A stretch of 64,000 nucleotides of DNA, taken from JAUVXJ01 sp964433755. Lineage in GTDB: Bacteria > Chloroflexota > Anaerolineae > UBA7937 > B3-Chlor. The position numbers and the translations under genes were made by a program. Of the stretch, positions 60,739 to 64,000 are shown in pieces. The stretch is taken from assembly GCA_964433755.1 (NCBI GenBank), contig CAYSSR010000002.1, forward strand, positions 186,001 to 250,000, in the 5' to 3' direction. Within the stretch, counting starts at the first letter, position 1. Each line of letters begins with the position of its first letter. The notes beneath the pieces are model-generated. The model made no database searches. It saw nothing but the letters and a program-made list of their open reading frames with translations, and was not told the DNA's origin.

Positions 60739-61731
60739 TTACCTCCGGACGTAGCCGTGCTCTCGGAACCAGGCCACCGCTTTCCCCAACGCTTCCCTCG
60801 CAGGTGTCTGCCGCAGGCCCAACTCTCTCACAGCCTTGCTGGAGTCGAAGAACATCCGCTTGCGGGCCAGTCTCACGGTTGCCGGAGTCATCTGAGGCTG
60901 GCGTCCAGGGAGAAAGCGATATGCCGCAGCGTACACATAGGAGAGACCAAGGACTGGGTAATAGGGCAGCCGTAACCTGGGCGCCGGCAAGCCAGTCAGG
61001 TCAGCCAGGGTGTCGAGCATCTCTTTCAGAGTCAGGTTCTCGTGCCCCAGGATGTACCGTTCCCCAACCCGGCCCTTCTCTGCCGCCAGGAGATGGCCCT
61101 CGGCCACGTCCTCGACGTCCACGATATTCAGACCTGTGTCCAGATACGCAGGCATACGCCCGTTGAGGAAATCCACGATGGTGCGGCCTGTGGGTGTAGG
61201 CTTGATGTCGCGCACGCCCACCGGGGTACTGGGGTTGACGATGACGACGGGTAGGCCTCTACTGGCGAAGTCTCTGGCCACCTCTTCCGCCAGGAACTTG
61301 CTGCGCTTGTAGTCGCTGATCATGTCGGCCAGCCTCGCCGGCGTGTCCTCAGTCCCAGGGCTGCCATCCCTCGGCAGGCCCAGCGTGGCTACAGAACTCG
61401 TGTACACCACCCGTTCGACCTGTGCGGCCTGGGCTGCGCGGAGCACGTTCCGGGTGCCTTCGACGTTGACGTCGTAGAAATCCTGGCGTGGGCTCCACCA
61501 GTAGCTGTACAAGGCGGCCACATGGTAGACCTGCTCGCATCCTACCATGGCCGAGGAGAGACTCGCCGGGTCCCGCACATCGCCAGTGACCAGTTCAACT
61601 TTCAGATCAGCGATGTTGCGCAGGTCCGCCCCGGCGCGCACGAGCGCTCTCACCTGGTGCCCCGACGCCAGCAGTGCGCGCACGACGCTGGATCCCACGA
61701 ACCCCGTCGCCCCCGTCACCAAGGCCTTCAC
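60739..61731 (-). CDS. NAD-dependent sugar epimerase/dehydratase (HpnA-like)
   Basis: 330 residues, extended short-chain dehydrogenase. NAD loop GATGFVGSSVVRALL, active-site S/Y/K (VYTSSVATLG ... YKRSKFLAEE: Y-x3-K), and PSTPVGVRDIKPTPTG, the pattern of hopanoid-associated HpnA and dihydroflavonol-reductase-like enzymes. No hopanoid gene is adjacent. GTG 61731 has GGGAGG upstream; ATG 61761 overlaps a TAGAAT box (61765-61760) and is less likely. Confidence 0.82.
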   Translation of the reverse strand: MKALVTGATGFVGSSVVRALLASGHQVRALVRAGADLRNIADLKVELVTGDVRDPASLSSAMVGCEQVYHVAALYSYWWSPRQDFYDVNVEGTRNVLRAAQAAQVERVVYTSSVATLGLPRDGSPGTEDTPARLADMISDYKRSKFLAEEVARDFASRGLPVVIVNPSTPVGVRDIKPTPTGRTIVDFLNGRMPAYLDTGLNIVDVEDVAEGHLLAAEKGRVGERYILGHENLTLKEMLDTLADLTGLPAPRLRLPYYPVLGLSYVYAAAYRFLPGRQPQMTPATVRLARKRMFFDSSKAVRELGLRQTPAREALGKAVAWFREHGYVRR

Positions 61732-62044
61732 CGACTCAGCCTCCCATGCCCTCCAGACCATTCTAGCTCAGTTCTGTCCCCTTAACCACCCATTCCTGTT
61801 GGCCGGTATACGCCGGACCTACCGACGCTGTCCAGGAACTGGCAGTTCCTGACAGGTTCTGGCAGGTCGGTCCACTCTGCGGGACAGCCAGGATAGCTTC
61901 TGGGAGGGCGTCCGGTAGTTTTCGGCAGTTCCGATGTGTTACAAGGACTGTGGATTCGCACATCGTCTCCTATCCAGCTTTCAAAGGCACGGTTCACGCA
62001 GGAGTGCGCCATCCGCCAGCAATCAGAAGAGGGGGTACGCCAGC

Positions 62045-63514
62045 GTGAAAACCATCCTGTTTGTACTGCCGGCTCTACAGGAAGTCCTCTCCCAGGAATT
62101 CCGCCAGATCAAGTACTCACTGTTCCCGCCTTTGAGCCTCCTGACCCTCGCGGGGCTGGTCCCTGAGGGAAGGTACAACCTCGTGGTGAGAGACGAGCAC
62201 GTCGAAGATGTCTTCGTCGAAGGAGACGTAGACCTGGTGGTCATGACCGTCTACGTCTCCTCTGCCAGGAGAGCGTACGAGATCAGCGACTTCTATCGGG
62301 CTCGGGGTGCGAAGGTGTTCCTGGGCGGGATACATCCCACCACGATGCCAGAGGAGGCCGCTCAACACGCGGACAGCATCTGCCTCGGCCCCGGCGAATC
62401 TGTGTTCCTCCAGATGCTCGAGGACTTCGAGCATGGATGCCTGAAGCAATACTACCACGGACACAGAGACAGGGACGTCTCCAGGGTTCCCCTTGCGCGC
62501 CGGGACCTGATGAACACGGGCAAGTACCTCGTCCCGAATACCTCGGCGGTTTCCAGGGGCTGCCTCTACTCCTGCGACTTCTGCTACAAGGAGAGCTTCT
62601 GGGGCAAGAACTACTATGAGTTTCGTCCCTTAGCCGACGTCAGAAAGGAGTTGGACACCTTCCGGCACAAGTTCGTATTCTTCCTGGACGACAATCTGAT
62701 GGGCAACCGCCGAGAAGCGAGAAGGCTCTTCGCCTTACTGAAAGAGTACCACTTCGTCTGGCAGGCGGCTGCCTCCATCGACACCGCCTATACGCCAGGG
62801 TTCCTGGAGGACGCCTACGAAGCAGGCTGCAGAAGCCTCTTCGTCGGGTTCGAGTCCATCACCAAAGCCAACATGGAACGTGCCCACAAGCCTCAGAACC
62901 AGAAGTACGACTACGCTGGCGCCATCAGGAGATTCCACGATGCGGGGATCATGATCAACGGTAGCTTCGTTCTTGGCTTCGACGAAGACGATCCCGACGT
63001 CTTCGCCAGGACGGTCGAATTCGCCATCCGAAACAAGATCGAGACGGCGACCTTCCACATCTTGACTCCCTTCCCCGGCACCAGATTGTTCGCCAGGCTG
63101 GAGGCAGAGGGCCGCATCCTGCATCGGGATTGGAGCGCCTATGATACCCGTCACGTCGTCTTTCAGCCCAGACTCATGACCCCGTCCGAGCTAGAGGAGG
63201 GGTACTGGTGGTCCTACGAGGAGTTCTACTCGTATGGGTCGATTCTTCGCCGATCAGTCGGGCTACCGAACCCTCTGAAGAGGCTGGTATACAACGTGGG
63301 CTGGAAGAAGATGGACACTCTCTGGGGTTTTGCGATAGACCACAACCTGATTCCTCACTTACTGCCCCTATTCGAGTTTGCTCTGGCGAGGGGTACGTCG
63401 CCGCGAGGTTGCAGCCCAGAGGCGGAACTCAAACGCCTGGTCGGAGGGGCACGGGAGAGTCGTGAAATGGAAGGGGTAGCGGGAGTGGGTGATGAGCGAA
63501 CCCACCTCGGTTAG
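62045..63514 (+). CDS. B12-binding-domain radical SAM protein
   Basis: 489 residues. N-terminal cobalamin-domain-like part (LPALQEVL ... FPPLSLLTLAGLVP, FLGGIHPTTMPEEA), then a radical SAM barrel with cluster motif CLYSCDFC near 188-195 and SLFVGFESITKANM. The family carries out methyl transfers or C-C bond chemistry on unknown substrates. GTG 62045 follows GGGGG. The ~110-residue C-terminus is unassigned. A distant relative is at 47.3 kb. Confidence 0.85.
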   Translation: MKTILFVLPALQEVLSQEFRQIKYSLFPPLSLLTLAGLVPEGRYNLVVRDEHVEDVFVEGDVDLVVMTVYVSSARRAYEISDFYRARGAKVFLGGIHPTTMPEEAAQHADSICLGPGESVFLQMLEDFEHGCLKQYYHGHRDRDVSRVPLARRDLMNTGKYLVPNTSAVSRGCLYSCDFCYKESFWGKNYYEFRPLADVRKELDTFRHKFVFFLDDNLMGNRREARRLFALLKEYHFVWQAAASIDTAYTPGFLEDAYEAGCRSLFVGFESITKANMERAHKPQNQKYDYAGAIRRFHDAGIMINGSFVLGFDEDDPDVFARTVEFAIRNKIETATFHILTPFPGTRLFARLEAEGRILHRDWSAYDTRHVVFQPRLMTPSELEEGYWWSYEEFYSYGSILRRSVGLPNPLKRLVYNVGWKKMDTLWGFAIDHNLIPHLLPLFEFALARGTSPRGCSPEAELKRLVGGARESREMEGVAGVGDERTHLG

Positions 63515-63822
63515 CTCATCACTACCCAGAACGGTGCTGGAAACCAGGGAGGCCACTGGGTCTCAACCACCCCCGCGTCTGACTGTCACAGCCATTCTCG
63601 CCAGCACAGCGCGGGCGAGACGGCGCCTGGCAGAGATCTCCCGCGGACTTGTGCGCCGCCCACACCGGAAGTAGCGCCCGGCGCACTCTGACACCACGCC
63701 GGGCGCCAACCGACAAATGTCTACCCCGCAAGACGTCGCCGGCCACTGTCGACCCCAGCAGGCCAGGCAGCTGGATCGACACAGAAGTCGTCGGCGCTGC
63801 TGCCGCCTCGCAGAACAGCACC
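63515..63822. other. Convergent intergenic region with hairpin
   Basis: No gene. A ten-base perfect stem (GCGCCCGGCG 63674-63683 with CGCCGGGCGC 63697-63706) could terminate transcription from either side. Confidence 0.55.
63674..63706. terminator. GC-rich hairpin, possible terminator
   Basis: Perfect 10-bp stem, 13-base loop, between convergent genes; no T-run, so factor-independent function is unsure. Confidence 0.4.
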
Positions 63823-63999
63823 TCAGGAACCCTTCTCCCTCCACAGGCTCGAGTCGGGCGTGAACAAGGGAGAACCGAACTCTTCGACACCGAACTGGCC
63901 GATCTTCTCCTGCGTGGGTACAGATATCAGCCAGTCGATGAACTCGTTCGCGATGTCGGAGTTGATCTCCGGGCTCTTCTCCGGGTTCACTGCCATGAC
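63823..63999 (-). CDS. tupA: Tungstate ABC transporter substrate-binding protein, C-terminal part
   Basis: The last 58 residues read VMAVNPEKSPEINSDIANEF, IDWLISVPTQEKIGQFGVEE and FGSPLFTPDSSLW, then TGA. Order and spacing match the C-terminus of TupA/PstS-like tungstate-binding proteins (FIDWLTSPEGQxxIxxFG...G.PLFxPD). The rest lies right of the window. TupA captures tungstate outside the membrane for a TupBC importer, which would imply tungsten enzymes in the host. A molybdate- or other-anion-binding relative is possible. Confidence 0.68.
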   Translation of the reverse strand, partial: VMAVNPEKSPEINSDIANEFIDWLISVPTQEKIGQFGVEEFGSPLFTPDSSLWREKGS

Positions 64000-64000
64000 A

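Overview
The window is a G+C-rich bacterial chromosome segment with short intergenic gaps, many GTG starts and sigma70-like promoters. The gene content resembles Chloroflexota (Anaerolineae or Caldilineae type): lipoproteins with Thr/Pro-rich linkers, pre-peptidase C-terminal (PPC) repeats, a beta-helix protein ending in a 'YLVMLPLGMKQY'-type tail, an HpnA-like epimerase, and B12-binding radical SAM proteins. The phylum is inferred from this style only; there is no rRNA, tRNA or other marker here.

Layout. 0-5 kb: a partial MFS permease, then surface-polysaccharide genes (GT4 glycosyltransferase, zinc-ribbon methyltransferase, polysaccharide flippase) separated by REP-like palindromes. 5.3-8.2 kb: a one-polypeptide type IIG restriction-methyltransferase. 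8.2-27 kb: an accessory array of small genes (unknown membrane proteins, HEPN and HEPN-like proteins, PIN nuclease, AlbA_2 protein, duplicated TPR membrane proteins, flavodoxin, DUF1801, cysteine-peptidase-like lipoprotein, PatB-like C-S lyase, isoprenylcysteine-methyltransferase-like protein, alcohol dehydrogenase, MBL hydrolase, ClbS/DfsB-like protein). 27-39 kb: metabolic and membrane genes rich in paralogous pairs (two SAM methyltransferases, two DUF4386 proteins, two 6-TM proteins) plus decayed gene fragments. 39.7-47 kb: a nine-repeat beta-helix surface protein, zinc-ribbon and GT2 genes, and a repeat lipoprotein. 47-54 kb: a radical SAM gene and a run of co-directional genes including larE-larB-larC for the nickel-pincer nucleotide. 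54-59 kb: an operon of exported PPC-repeat proteins and a DsbA-like lipoprotein. 59-64 kb: TPR, HypE/AIR-synthase-like, HpnA-like epimerase, radical SAM, and the end of a tungstate-binding protein.

Most striking feature. The last ~40 codons of the type IIG gene recur twelve more times between 9.0 and 27 kb. All copies are in the gene's orientation, and most lie between cargo genes, often immediately after a stop codon. Copies near the R-M gene are 90-94% identical and uninterrupted; farther copies are shortened or carry stops and frameshifts. No other part of the R-M gene is repeated. I infer a directional array in which cargo is added at the R-M 3' end and the old 3' end is displaced downstream each time, analogous in layout to an integron but with no integrase or attC seen. 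A second repeat system is a set of REP-like palindromes framed by GTAG...CTAC; two copies sit exactly at the ends of R-M tails.
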